64,000 nucleotides of DNA from Pelosinus sp. IPA-1 (GTDB lineage: Bacteria > Bacillota > Negativicutes > DSM-13327), in assembly GCF_030269905.1 (NCBI RefSeq), contig NZ_BSVC01000004.1, positions 124,001-188,000 on the forward strand, read 5' to 3'. The notes beneath the pieces were generated by a model. It saw nothing but the letters and a program-made list of their open reading frames with translations. It was not told the origin of the DNA and did no database searches. This document shows positions 1 to 8,385 of the stretch, one piece after another (within the stretch, counting starts at the first letter, position 1; every line of letters begins with the position of its first letter). A program made the translations under genes and the position numbers.

Positions 1-46
1 TACTTTATATATATAAACTTAAAATAAATAATAGGAGATTGGACAA

Positions 47-1417
47 TTGGAAAACAAAAAAGACATTCATCCAGTAGACGAACTTATGCCTAAAGGGCAG
101 TTATTTACTTACGGGCTACAACATGTAATGGCTATGTATGCTGGTTGTGTTGCTGTTCCTTTGATAATTGCCAATGCACTAAAATTAACCTCGGAACAAT
201 TGATTATTTTAATTAATTCCGATTTGTTTGTCGCAGGTATAGCAACGATTATTCAATCCTTGGGTCTATTAAATATGGGTATTAAAAGCCCCATAGTGCA
301 AGGTGTTTCCTTTGCGGCTGTAGCACCAATGGTTTTGGTTGGGCAAAACGCTGGTGGACAAGTTCCCGGATTATTAGCGATTTTTGGTGCAACCATAGCT
401 GCAGGTGTTATCAGCTATGCTATAAGTCCACTATTTAGTCGGCTTATTCGTTTTTTCCCACCAGTAGTAACTGGTTCTATTATTACTTTGATTGGCATTT
501 CATTATTACCAGTTGCCATACGGTGGGCAGGGGGGGGCATCCCTGGTACGCCTAATTTTGGTAGTATTCAATCCATTGGAATGGCATTTGCAGTATTAAT
601 GCTGGTTATTATATTATACCGGTACTTAAAAGGATTTTATAGTAACATAGCTGTACTGCTCGGATTAGTCATCGGTACTATAATTTCTATACCTTTGGGT
701 ATGGTTGATTTTTCTAAAGTTGAAAACGCGGCTTGGGTTGGCTTGGTTCAGCCTTTTTACTTTGGTTGGCCTACATTTGATTTAGCTGGAATTGTTGCTC
801 TGGTTATTGCAATGTTGGTTATTATGACAGAAACAACAGGCGATTTTATTGCCGTTGGCGAAATTATTGGTAAGCCAGTAACTCAACGGGATTTGACTAG
901 AGGATTACGGGCAGACTCTTTTTCTACCATGCTTGGTGGTATCATGAATACTTTTCCTCACTCAGCCTTTGCCCAAAATGTTGGCCTTGTCAGCCTAACT
1001 AGAATTAAGAGCCGATATGTTGTTGTTGCCGCTGGAATGATTCTTGTTATATTAGGACTATTTCCTAAGGCTGCTGCTGTCGTCGCCTGCATCCCTACAC
1101 CAGTACTTGGTGGTGCTGGAATTGCAATGTTTGGAATGGTTGCCGCAAGTGGCATTCGGGCTCTTAGTGCCGTAAAATTTGAAGGTACACATAATGCCAT
1201 GATTGTGGCAATAAGCATTGGCGTCGGATTAATACCTCTAGCAGTACCAAGTTTTTATCAAAACTTCCCTAAATGGGCTCAGGTTATTTTGCATAGCGGA
1301 ATAACATCTGGTAGTATTTTAGCAATTGGGTTAAACTACTTCTTTAATGAATTAGGTAACAATACACAATGTCCTAATGTTGTTGCTACAAGAGATGCAC
1401 AAACGAAGAATGTTTAA
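47..1417 (+). CDS. NCS2-family xanthine/purine permease
   Basis: A 456-residue polytopic membrane protein of the nucleobase:cation symporter-2 (NAT/NCS2) family, which imports xanthine, uric acid or uracil with H+ or Na+. The family signature QNVGLVSLTR is visible around residues 306-315; a leading Gln with Asn-x-Gly is typical of xanthine/urate rather than uracil carriers. About 12-14 hydrophobic segments span the chain, and the conserved glutamate region TETTGDF lies in the middle. Initiation is at TTG, 6 bases after AGGAGATT at 33-40. It stands alone, followed by a terminator at 1433. Any purine riboswitch would lie left of the window. The exact substrate is inference. Confidence 0.85.
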   Translation: MENKKDIHPVDELMPKGQLFTYGLQHVMAMYAGCVAVPLIIANALKLTSEQLIILINSDLFVAGIATIIQSLGLLNMGIKSPIVQGVSFAAVAPMVLVGQNAGGQVPGLLAIFGATIAAGVISYAISPLFSRLIRFFPPVVTGSIITLIGISLLPVAIRWAGGGIPGTPNFGSIQSIGMAFAVLMLVIILYRYLKGFYSNIAVLLGLVIGTIISIPLGMVDFSKVENAAWVGLVQPFYFGWPTFDLAGIVALVIAMLVIMTETTGDFIAVGEIIGKPVTQRDLTRGLRADSFSTMLGGIMNTFPHSAFAQNVGLVSLTRIKSRYVVVAAGMILVILGLFPKAAAVVACIPTPVLGGAGIAMFGMVAASGIRALSAVKFEGTHNAMIVAISIGVGLIPLAVPSFYQNFPKWAQVILHSGITSGSILAIGLNYFFNELGNNTQCPNVVATRDAQTKNV

Positions 1418-1432
1418 TTAAGTCTAAAGAAA

Positions 1433-1482
1433 AACCTCCACATTACCTTCGTTAGAAGTATGTAACTTGGAGGTTCTTTTTT
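1433..1482 (+). terminator. Rho-independent terminator after the permease
   Basis: ACCTCCA-x-ATTAC pairs with GTAACTTGGAGGT, and TTCTTTTTT follows. It lies 16 bases after the permease stop. Confidence 0.8.
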
Positions 1483-1618
1483 GTCTCTATTAAAAATAAA
1501 TTAAATATAGATATTAGGATAGGAAAAATAATGAATTCGGAGTATATAAAAGAGGAATTTTATTGCTATAAATAGAAAACAATACCAATGAGAATATTTT
1601 CTTTTTGGAGGTGTATGT

Positions 1619-2872
1619 GTGAATTCAGACAACATAATTAGTGAAACAATCGAAAATTATGAACAATATATTAATCCAGCGATAGCCAAGTTGTTCCGTT
1701 ATATGGGTCTGTCAACAGTGGAATGGAAAGCTGAAGGCAACATAATATATGATATTGATGGAAAAGAATATATTGACTGTTTGGGTGGCTATGGAGTATT
1801 TAGTTTAGGTCATCGCCATCCTAAAGTTGTTGAGGCAGTAAAAAAACAACTTGATTTTATGCCCTTGTCTAGTAAAGTATTATTTAATAAGCCTATGGCT
1901 GATTTGTCTGCCTTACTAGCAGAAATTACACCAGGAGAGTTACAGTATAGCTTTATAGGAAATAGTGGTACTGAAGCGGTTGAAGGAGCACTGAAACTTG
2001 CGCGAATTCACACTGGAAGATCTAGAATAATCTCTACTACTAATTCTTTTCATGGTAAAACATTGGGATCACTTAGTGCCACTGGAAGGGATTTATTTCG
2101 CGACCCATTTAAACCATTATTGGATGGTTTTGAACACATCCCTTTTAATGATTTAGAAGCAGTCAAACAAGTCATGAGTCACGATGTTGCTGCTGTTATT
2201 GTGGAGCCAATTCAAGGTGAAGGGGGAATTATCGTTCCTTCCGATGATTATTTGCCTGCCCTTCGCAAACTTTGTGACGAATACGGAGCTTTGCTCATTT
2301 GCGATGAAGTCCAAACGGGCTTAGGACGAACTGGCAAAATGTTTGCCAGCGATCATTATAATGTAATACCCGATATTTTAACAACTGCTAAAGCCCTTGG
2401 TGGTGGTATTATGCCTATAGGTGCATTTACAGCAAAACCAGATATTTGGGAAAAATATATAACTAGTCCTTTTTTACATACTTCCACCTTTGGTGGCAAT
2501 CCTCTAGCATGTGTCGCTGCAATAGCAGCAATTCATGTCTTGCGCGATGAAGATATTATCAACAAGTCTGCGACCACTGGCGCGTACTTTCTCGCTAAAT
2601 TAAAGAGCCTGCAGCAAACTTATCCTGATGTTATTAAAGACGTACGGGGCAAGGGTCTTATGATTGGCATTGAATTAACAAAAGAAGGAATTGGTGGTTT
2701 ACTAATTTCAGAGCTTGTTAACAAGGGTGTTTTAGCAGCGTATACGCTTAATAATCCAAAAGTAATACGTATGGAACCACCATTAATTATTACAAAGGAA
2801 TTAATTGATCTTGTACTTAAAGTTCTACACGATGCAGTAGAAATGGCTCATGATATGATTGAAGATTTGTAG
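1619..2872 (+). CDS. Class III PLP-dependent aminotransferase (putrescine/ornithine/acetylornithine-like)
   Basis: A 417-residue fold-type I aminotransferase of class III. Visible landmarks are the phosphate-binding GNSGTEA at 114-120, the cofactor Asp229 within CDEVQTGLGRTG, and the Schiff-base Lys258 in TTAKALGGG. The overall look resembles putrescine aminotransferase and acetylornithine aminotransferase; the substrate cannot be decided from sequence. GTG start with TTTTTGGAGGTG eight bases upstream. It is followed after 11 bases by an SRPBCC-domain gene whose SD sits on the aminotransferase stop, so the two are cotranscribed. No polyamine, arginine or lysine pathway gene is adjacent. Confidence 0.85.
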   Translation: MNSDNIISETIENYEQYINPAIAKLFRYMGLSTVEWKAEGNIIYDIDGKEYIDCLGGYGVFSLGHRHPKVVEAVKKQLDFMPLSSKVLFNKPMADLSALLAEITPGELQYSFIGNSGTEAVEGALKLARIHTGRSRIISTTNSFHGKTLGSLSATGRDLFRDPFKPLLDGFEHIPFNDLEAVKQVMSHDVAAVIVEPIQGEGGIIVPSDDYLPALRKLCDEYGALLICDEVQTGLGRTGKMFASDHYNVIPDILTTAKALGGGIMPIGAFTAKPDIWEKYITSPFLHTSTFGGNPLACVAAIAAIHVLRDEDIINKSATTGAYFLAKLKSLQQTYPDVIKDVRGKGLMIGIELTKEGIGGLLISELVNKGVLAAYTLNNPKVIRMEPPLIITKELIDLVLKVLHDAVEMAHDMIEDL

Positions 2873-2883
2873 GAGGATTTATA

Positions 2884-3327
2884 ATGCCATATGTTGAGGT
2901 AATGATTTCAGTTAGTTGTGATCGGGCGAAAATTTATCCGATCTTAAAGGATATGGAGAGGTATCCTGATTTCATGAATGATTTAGTTAGTGTTGAAGTA
3001 CTAGAACGTACGGATAATACTACGGTTACTAAGTGGGTATCTAATGTTGATGGGCGAGTGATTAAATGGACAGAATTAGATACTTTTGATGATGAAAATA
3101 TGCATATTTCCTATAAACAAGTAGAAGGCGATCTAAAGAAAATGGAAGGGGAATGGTTATTAACCCCTAATAGCGAAGGTACGGAAATTAAGCTAACTGT
3201 AGATTTTGAATTTGGTATTCCTATGATATCAGGTCTATTAAATCCAATCCTAAAGAAAAAAGTCCGAGACAATAGTATAAATATGCTTAAAGCTGTCAAA
3301 GAGAAAGTGGAAACTAATATATTGTAG
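2884..3327 (+). CDS. SRPBCC (polyketide cyclase/COQ10-like) family protein
   Basis: A 147-residue single-domain protein with the START/Bet v1-like hydrophobic-pocket fold (polyketide cyclase/dehydrase, RatA/COQ10 type). The N-terminal pattern of a beta strand, then DRAKIYPILKDMERYPDFM, is the usual family opening, and the C-terminal long helix (NSINMLKAVKEKV) closes the pocket. The family binds lipids, polyketides or other hydrophobic ligands; no catalytic residues can be assigned. It forms a two-gene unit with the upstream aminotransferase, with SD AGGAGG overlapping that gene's stop. A terminator is not seen before htpX 19 bases on, so htpX may be in the same transcript. Confidence 0.75.
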   Translation: MPYVEVMISVSCDRAKIYPILKDMERYPDFMNDLVSVEVLERTDNTTVTKWVSNVDGRVIKWTELDTFDDENMHISYKQVEGDLKKMEGEWLLTPNSEGTEIKLTVDFEFGIPMISGLLNPILKKKVRDNSINMLKAVKEKVETNIL

Positions 3328-3346
3328 ATGTATGTGAGGTGTAAAT

Positions 3347-4216
3347 TTGAATACAGTAAGGACGGCAGTTCTATTAGCTGCTCTAACAGGATTATTATTA
3401 GCGGTAGGTGCCTTCTTCGGTGGAACGAAGGGTATGACAATTATGTTCGTAGTGTCTCTGCTGATGAATTTTGTTAATTACTGGTTTAGTGATAAAATAG
3501 TTCTTAGTATGTATGGTGCAAGAGAAGTTCCCCCCCAAGATGCCGTTGACTTAATTAAGATGGTTTCTGGCTTAGCAAAAAAAGCTAAGCTTCCGATTCC
3601 CAAAGTATATATTATTGATACTGATGTGCCGAATGCTTTTGCAACTGGTCGCTATCCTAAGCATGCTGCTGTAGCAGTAACTACAGGTCTCATGCGAGTA
3701 CTTAAGGATGAAGAACTTGAGGGTGTAATTGCCCATGAGTTAGCCCATATTAAAAATCATGACACTCTCGTAAGTACGATAGTAGCCACTGTCGCTGGTG
3801 TCATTACTATGATTGCCAATATTGCTCAATGGACGGCATTCTTAGGTCTAGGAAATCACAATGATGAAGAAAGTTCTGGGGTTACAAGTATTGTAGAATT
3901 TATTTTTTTAGTATTATTAGCTCCTATAGCTGCAACTCTAATTCAATTAGGAATTTCACGTGCAAGAGAATTTCAGGCAGATAAAATAGGTAGTTCAATT
4001 TCCGGAAATCCAATATCTCTTGCTAATGCCTTGGAAAAAATTGAATATTACGCGAAAGATAAAGTAATGTTGGAAGCAACTCCAGCTACATCTCATATGT
4101 TTATTGTTAATCCGTTTAGTGGTGCTGGTAGTTGGATGATGAGGTTATTTAGTACTCACCCTACTACTAGTGACAGGGTTATTAAATTAAAAGAGTTAGC
4201 AAAAAATGTACGTTAA
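3347..4216 (+). CDS. htpX: M48-family zinc metalloprotease HtpX
   Basis: A 289-residue integral-membrane protease that degrades misfolded membrane proteins. Two N-terminal membrane segments (about 6-25 and 30-48) precede the zinc motif HELAH at 130-134; further membrane segments lie at about 143-165 and 183-203, and the third zinc ligand is Glu208 in SRAREFQADKIG. Length and motif order match HtpX of Firmicutes. TTG start preceded by GTGAGGTG. The gene is closed by a 13-bp perfect terminator stem directly after the stop. No heat-shock operator was seen. Confidence 0.93.
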   Translation: MNTVRTAVLLAALTGLLLAVGAFFGGTKGMTIMFVVSLLMNFVNYWFSDKIVLSMYGAREVPPQDAVDLIKMVSGLAKKAKLPIPKVYIIDTDVPNAFATGRYPKHAAVAVTTGLMRVLKDEELEGVIAHELAHIKNHDTLVSTIVATVAGVITMIANIAQWTAFLGLGNHNDEESSGVTSIVEFIFLVLLAPIAATLIQLGISRAREFQADKIGSSISGNPISLANALEKIEYYAKDKVMLEATPATSHMFIVNPFSGAGSWMMRLFSTHPTTSDRVIKLKELAKNVR

Positions 4217-4218
4217 GA

Positions 4219-4249
4219 AAAAAGCCTCTGAAATAATCAGAGGCTTTTT
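4219..4249 (+). terminator. Terminator after htpX
   Basis: A perfect 13-bp stem, AAAAAGCCTCTGA with its complement around loop AATAA, ends in TTTTT. It could work on both strands. Confidence 0.92.
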
Positions 4250-4335
4250 AAAAAATCAGCTATTTCATATTTCTATGCTCAATTACAGGGTATGACGACT
4301 GATTGTACTATACTATATAAAAGGATTGATGATTC

Positions 4336-4848
4336 ATGCAAAAACAAAATGTAATCTCATTTAAGGGGGTTACACCTACCATAAATGATAATGTATTTTT
4401 AGCAAGTGGTGCATATATTATTGGTAATGTTACAATTGCCTCTCATGCAAATATATGGTTTAACACTGTTATACGTGGGGATGTTCATCCTATAAGTATC
4501 GGCGAATATACAAATATACAAGATAACTGTACCATACACGTTATGCATAACCAAGATACTGTAGTAGGTGATTATGTTACTGTTGGGCATGGTGTTATTT
4601 TGCATGCATGTCATATAGGAAACAATTGTCTTATTGGCATGGGGGCAACTATATTGAGCTATACAGAAATTGGTGAGAACTGTATTATCGGGGCAGGATC
4701 TCTGATAACAGAGCACAAAAAAATCCCCCCTAATTCTTTGGTGATGGGGTCGCCAGGTAAAGTGATACGTACAGTCACAGAGGAAGAAATTAAAACAATT
4801 AGACAGTCTGCCCTTACCTATTACGAAGAATCACTATATTATCGTTGA
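4336..4848 (+). CDS. Gamma-carbonic-anhydrase-like hexapeptide-repeat protein (YrdA/CaiE type)
   Basis: A 170-residue left-handed beta-helix protein. Repeated hexapeptides (for example IGNVTI, IGEYTN, IGNNCL, IGENCI, IGAGSL) run from about residue 28 to 135. The metal-binding histidines of the gamma class are present as IHVMH and VGHGVILHACH. Such proteins form trimers with interfacial zinc; many of this YrdA-like subgroup have no proven carbonic anhydrase activity. SD AAAAGGATTGATG precedes the ATG. It sits 4-13 bases ahead of ndk and is probably cotranscribed with it. Confidence 0.85.
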   Translation: MQKQNVISFKGVTPTINDNVFLASGAYIIGNVTIASHANIWFNTVIRGDVHPISIGEYTNIQDNCTIHVMHNQDTVVGDYVTVGHGVILHACHIGNNCLIGMGATILSYTEIGENCIIGAGSLITEHKKIPPNSLVMGSPGKVIRTVTEEEIKTIRQSALTYYEESLYYR

Positions 4849-4861
4849 AGGGATGAGAGAC

Positions 4862-5278
4862 ATGGAGAAAACTTTGATTTTATTAAAACCCGATGCAGTT
4901 ATTAAAGGGGTCTGTGGACAAATTATTGATCGATTTGAAAAACGAGGTTTTAAAATTATTGGCTTAAAAATGTTGCAATTATCGAAAGAATTAGCTGAGA
5001 CTCATTACCAAGACCATCGAAATAAGCCTTTTTTTCAAGAGCTAGTTACTTTTATTATCTCTGGACCACTGATTGCTATGGTTATATCTGGTGAAAATTC
5101 CATAAAAACAGCACGGACTATGATGGGGGTAACAAACCCATTGGATGCAGCACCAGGGACTATCCGTGGGGATTTTGCTCTAAATGTTAGAAATAATATA
5201 ATTCACGGATCTGATAGTTTAGAAAGTGCAAAAAAAGAAATCCGAACTTTTTTTACTGACAGTGAACTCATTTCTTAA
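4862..5278 (+). CDS. ndk: Nucleoside diphosphate kinase
   Basis: A 138-residue enzyme that moves the gamma phosphate from ATP to nucleoside diphosphates by a phospho-histidine intermediate. The chain starts MEKTLILLKPDAV, the usual Ndk opening, and the active-site His115 lies in NNIIHGSDS. An in-frame ATG three codons upstream (4853) directly abuts the GAAGGG ribosome site, so the ATG at 4862, nine bases away, is preferred. Length is typical for bacterial Ndk. Confidence 0.95.
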   Translation: MEKTLILLKPDAVIKGVCGQIIDRFEKRGFKIIGLKMLQLSKELAETHYQDHRNKPFFQELVTFIISGPLIAMVISGENSIKTARTMMGVTNPLDAAPGTIRGDFALNVRNNIIHGSDSLESAKKEIRTFFTDSELIS

Positions 5279-5303
5279 TCTTTATAATAACTAGGAGGTT
5301 TTT

Positions 5304-5807
5304 ATGAAAGTTTATACTAAAACAGGCGATAAAGGAACTACAGGCTTATTAACAGGTGAACGTATTGATAAAGATAGTCTTAGAGTTGAAGCATATGGCA
5401 CCGTTGATGAAATTAACTCTGCATTAGGATTAGCTAGGGTTTCATGCAGTAAATCGTCTAGTAAGGATATTATATTTAGTGTACAGAAAACCTTAATGCT
5501 AGTAATGGCTGAGTTAGCTAGTATTAATGCTGATACCCATTATATTAACGAGGAACATGTGAAGCAATTGGAACAATTTATTGATACAATTGATGCTCAA
5601 TTACCTCCTTTAAATGAATTTATAATACCAGGTGGTAACGCAGGTGCTGCTGCTTTGGATTTGGCAAGAACAACTGCTAGAAGAGGGGAACGACAAGTTA
5701 TTCGCCTATCTAAGCAAGAAATAGTTAGTGAAAAAGTTTTAGTCCTGTTAAATCGATTATCTGATCTGTGTTTTATGCTGGCTCGTGTGGAGCTTGCTCA
5801 AGATTAG
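5304..5807 (+). CDS. PduO-type cob(I)alamin adenosyltransferase
   Basis: A 167-residue ATP:cob(I)alamin adenosyltransferase making adenosylcobalamin. The N-terminal ATP site KVYTKTGDKGTTGLLTGERI and the helical core with PGGNAGAAALDLARTTARRGER are the hallmarks of the PduO/MMAB family. It is a lone gene here, not in a propanediol operon, so it probably serves general B12 salvage. SD AGGAGG is five bases before ATG. Directly downstream is an inverted repeat and a small SpoVM-like gene. Confidence 0.92.
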   Translation: MKVYTKTGDKGTTGLLTGERIDKDSLRVEAYGTVDEINSALGLARVSCSKSSSKDIIFSVQKTLMLVMAELASINADTHYINEEHVKQLEQFIDTIDAQLPPLNEFIIPGGNAGAAALDLARTTARRGERQVIRLSKQEIVSEKVLVLLNRLSDLCFMLARVELAQD

Positions 5808-5847
5808 TATCGCAAGAAAGTATGATACACCATTACTACTATAACAG

Positions 5848-5855
5848 CATACACT
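5848..5855 (+). promoter_or_regulatory. sigE-like -10 box ahead of the SpoVM-like gene
   Basis: CATACACT agrees with the CATACAnT -10 box of mother-cell sigma-E promoters and lies about 50 bases before the small gene. No convincing -35 element at the right spacing was found, so this is weak. It sits between the arms of an inverted repeat, ATGATACAC (5822-5830) and GTGTATCAT (5871-5879). Confidence 0.3.
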
Positions 5856-5904
5856 ATAAATGTATAAACTGTGTATCATGTTAAGTAATAAGGGGGAGAA
5901 CGCG

Positions 5905-5985
5905 GTGAAACCTTTAAAAATTTATGTTATGGCAATACCTAAGCCACTGCGTAAAATCATGCAATTGTTTTGCAAAAGCTCTTGA
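5905..5985 (+). CDS. spoVM: SpoVM-like 26-residue amphipathic peptide
   Basis: A 26-codon gene: GTG start five bases after AAGGGGGAGAA, stop TGA at 5983-5985, its own terminator 12 bases on. The peptide contains IPKPLRKIMQLF, which lines up with the LPKFLGGIVRAML part of Bacillus subtilis SpoVM (also 26 residues), including the helix-breaking Pro, the Lys after it and the amphipathic Leu/Ile pattern. SpoVM marks convex forespore membrane during coat assembly. The assignment rests on length, motif and gene structure; alternatives are a leader peptide or an unrelated membrane-binding peptide. Confidence 0.6.
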   Translation: MKPLKIYVMAIPKPLRKIMQLFCKSS

Positions 5986-5997
5986 ATTGAGTAATGA

Positions 5998-6029
5998 TAA
6001 CCGCCTATTATGGGCGGTTATTAATTTTT
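5998..6029 (+). terminator. Terminator after the SpoVM-like gene
   Basis: TAACCGCC and GGCGGTTA form an 8-bp stem, followed by TTAATTTTTA. It isolates the small gene from the downstream EF-G gene. Confidence 0.85.
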
Positions 6030-6065
6030 AAGGATAAATAAATTGAAAAGAAGGAAAGTTCAGTA

Positions 6066-6096
6066 TTGACAGAGAATTGTAAAAATAAGTTATATT
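6066..6096 (+). promoter_or_regulatory. sigA promoter of the EF-G-like gene
   Basis: TTGACA at 6066-6071 and TATATT at 6091-6096, spacer 19 bases (somewhat long), about 45 bases before the start codon. Confidence 0.5.
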
Positions 6097-6140
6097 AATT
6101 AGTGTAGGAGAATGACTAAATTAATATAGGGGGAATTAAA

Positions 6141-8225
6141 TTGAAGGAATACAGAAGTGATAAACTTAGAAATGTGGGGATTGTAGCCCATGGTGGTGCT
6201 GGTAAGACAAGTCTCGCGGAATCCTTATTATTTAATTCAGGAGCAACAACCCGTATAGGTCGTGTGGATGATGGAACGACAATGACAGATTTTGAGCCAG
6301 AAGAAATTAAGCGAAAAGTAACAATTAGCGCAGCGTTGGCCCCATGTGAATGGCGAGAGCATAAAATCAATTTTATTGATACTCCCGGATATGCTGATTT
6401 TATTGGTGAAGTAAAGGGTGCTTTAAGAGCTGTTGACAGTGCATTAGTTGTGTTATGTGCAGCATCAGGTGTTGAGGTAGAAACGGAAAAAACATGGAAT
6501 TATGCAAATGAATTGCATTTGCCACGAATTGCCTTTATTAACAAGATGGATCGGGAAAACGCTGATTTTTATAGCGTCATTCAAGAAATGAAAGATAAAT
6601 TTGGTCCTATGGTCTTGCCTATTCAGCTTCCAATTGGTGCTGAGGAGAGCTTTAACGGTATTGTCGATTTAGTGAAAATGAGAGCTTTTATCCCCTCGAA
6701 TAAACAAAATACACAAATAGTAGAAGCTGATATTCCTGATAATTTGCAAGAGAAAGCTTTCGAATTTAGGCAGAAATTAATTGAAGTCGCAGCTGAATCA
6801 GATGATGATCTCTTAGCCAAATACTTAGAAGGTGATGAATTATCTGAAGATGAAATAAAGGTTGGCTTACATAAAGGCATTAACCAATCAGTAATTTTTC
6901 CTGTTATGTGTGGTTCAGCTTATAAAAACATCGGTGTTCAACAAGTAATGAATACGATAGTCGACTATTTAGCCTCCCCAGCAACAAGCAAAATCTTAGG
7001 AATGCATCCAGTTTCTAAAGAAATCTTAGAGCGGAAAACAGTAGATGAATTTTCTGGAATTGTATTTAAAACTACTGCAGATCCTTTTGTTGGACGTCTC
7101 AGTTATATCAGAGTATTATCAGGGATGATGAAGCCTGACAGTGTAATCTACAATTCATCGAAAGAAAAAACAGAGAGAATTGGGAATCTTTTTACCCTAC
7201 GTGGCAAACACCAAGAAGCGTTACCCGTTATACATGCAGGTGACATTGCTGTTGTAGCTAAATTACAGGAAACAGTAACAGGTGATTCACTTTGTGAAAA
7301 AGAAAAACCTATTATTTTTGAATCAATATCGTATCCTAAGCCTATGTTTACAATGTGCATTGAAGCCAAAAATAAAGGTGATGAAGATAAAATCGGAAAT
7401 GCACTAAATCGCCTTATGGATGAAGATCAAACCTTTAAAGTCGTAAAAAATACAGAAACAAAGCAATTGTTAATTAGTGGTATGGGGGAATTGCATACAG
7501 ATATTATGGCGGAACGAATGAAACGTAAATTTGGTGTAGATGTAATTATATCAAATCCTAAAGTACCCTATCGTGAAACAATTCGTGGGACGGTTAAAGT
7601 GGAAGGGAAACACAAAAAGCAAAGTGGCGGTCATGGACAGTACGGTCATGTGTGGTTGCAATTAGATCCGCTGCCTCTAGGGAATAATTTTGAATTTGTT
7701 GATTCAATTTTTGGTGGATCCGTGCCACGTCAATATATCCCTGCTGTTGAAAAAGGCGTGCGAGAAGCCCTAACAGGCGGCGTTTTAGGCGGTTTTCCAA
7801 TGGTAGATGTAAAAGTAACACTCTATGACGGCTCATATCATAATGTAGATTCTTCAGAAATGGCCTTCAAAATTGCCAGCATTATGGCCTTACGTAAAGG
7901 AGCATTACAAGCAAAACCAGCATTATTAGAACCAATTTGCAATGTGAGTATAAATGTACCAGATTCTTTTATGGGTGATGTGATTGCTGACTTGAACGGC
8001 AAGCGGGGCCGAATACAAGGAATGGAACCCGCCAATCAAGGGGTTGGCATTATAAAAGCTCAAGTTCCTATGTCTGAAATGTTTAGGTATGCTATCGATT
8101 TACGTTCTATTACGCAAGGACGCGGATTTTTTGACTTAAACTTTTCTCATTATGAGGAAGTGCCTCCACGTATTGCAGAGATGATTATTGCTTCTAGTAA
8201 AAAAGAGAAAATTGAAGAACATTGA
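6141..8225 (+). CDS. Elongation factor G paralogue (EF-G2 type)
   Basis: A 694-residue translational GTPase with all EF-G domains. G1 reads AHGGAGKTS near residue 15 instead of the canonical AHIDAGKTT of the str-operon EF-G; G3 is DTPGYADF and G4 is NKMD. The C-terminal domain IV and V region (GGHGQYGHVWLQ, and the final PPRIAEMII) is intact. This N-terminal variant is the mark of the stand-alone second EF-G found in many Firmicutes and Thermus; it may act in translocation, recycling or a stress role. TTG start after TAGGGGGAATTAAA. Monocistronic, with its own promoter and terminator. Confidence 0.9.
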   Translation: MKEYRSDKLRNVGIVAHGGAGKTSLAESLLFNSGATTRIGRVDDGTTMTDFEPEEIKRKVTISAALAPCEWREHKINFIDTPGYADFIGEVKGALRAVDSALVVLCAASGVEVETEKTWNYANELHLPRIAFINKMDRENADFYSVIQEMKDKFGPMVLPIQLPIGAEESFNGIVDLVKMRAFIPSNKQNTQIVEADIPDNLQEKAFEFRQKLIEVAAESDDDLLAKYLEGDELSEDEIKVGLHKGINQSVIFPVMCGSAYKNIGVQQVMNTIVDYLASPATSKILGMHPVSKEILERKTVDEFSGIVFKTTADPFVGRLSYIRVLSGMMKPDSVIYNSSKEKTERIGNLFTLRGKHQEALPVIHAGDIAVVAKLQETVTGDSLCEKEKPIIFESISYPKPMFTMCIEAKNKGDEDKIGNALNRLMDEDQTFKVVKNTETKQLLISGMGELHTDIMAERMKRKFGVDVIISNPKVPYRETIRGTVKVEGKHKKQSGGHGQYGHVWLQLDPLPLGNNFEFVDSIFGGSVPRQYIPAVEKGVREALTGGVLGGFPMVDVKVTLYDGSYHNVDSSEMAFKIASIMALRKGALQAKPALLEPICNVSINVPDSFMGDVIADLNGKRGRIQGMEPANQGVGIIKAQVPMSEMFRYAIDLRSITQGRGFFDLNFSHYEEVPPRIAEMIIASSKKEKIEEH

Positions 8226-8233
8226 TTTCTTAG

Positions 8234-8263
8234 TAACAGGCCTTATAAAGGCCTGTTATTTTT
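8234..8263 (+). terminator. Terminator after the EF-G paralogue
   Basis: TAACAGGCCTT and AAGGCCTGTTA form an 11-bp stem with a 3-base loop, then TTTTTATT. Confidence 0.9.
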
Positions 8264-8385
8264 ATTAATTTCAAATCATGTCGCTATTTGACAGAAAAAA
8301 ACATTTCCAAATTGAAGGAATTTTACAAATATTTAGTTAATAGTATGTATTGGTAAACTGAAAACATAAAGGGGGATTCTTTTAA

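Noticed and set aside
4399-4716. 105-codon minus-strand ORF in the carbonic-anhydrase-like gene
   Set aside because: A shadow frame created by the repeats of the hexapeptide protein.
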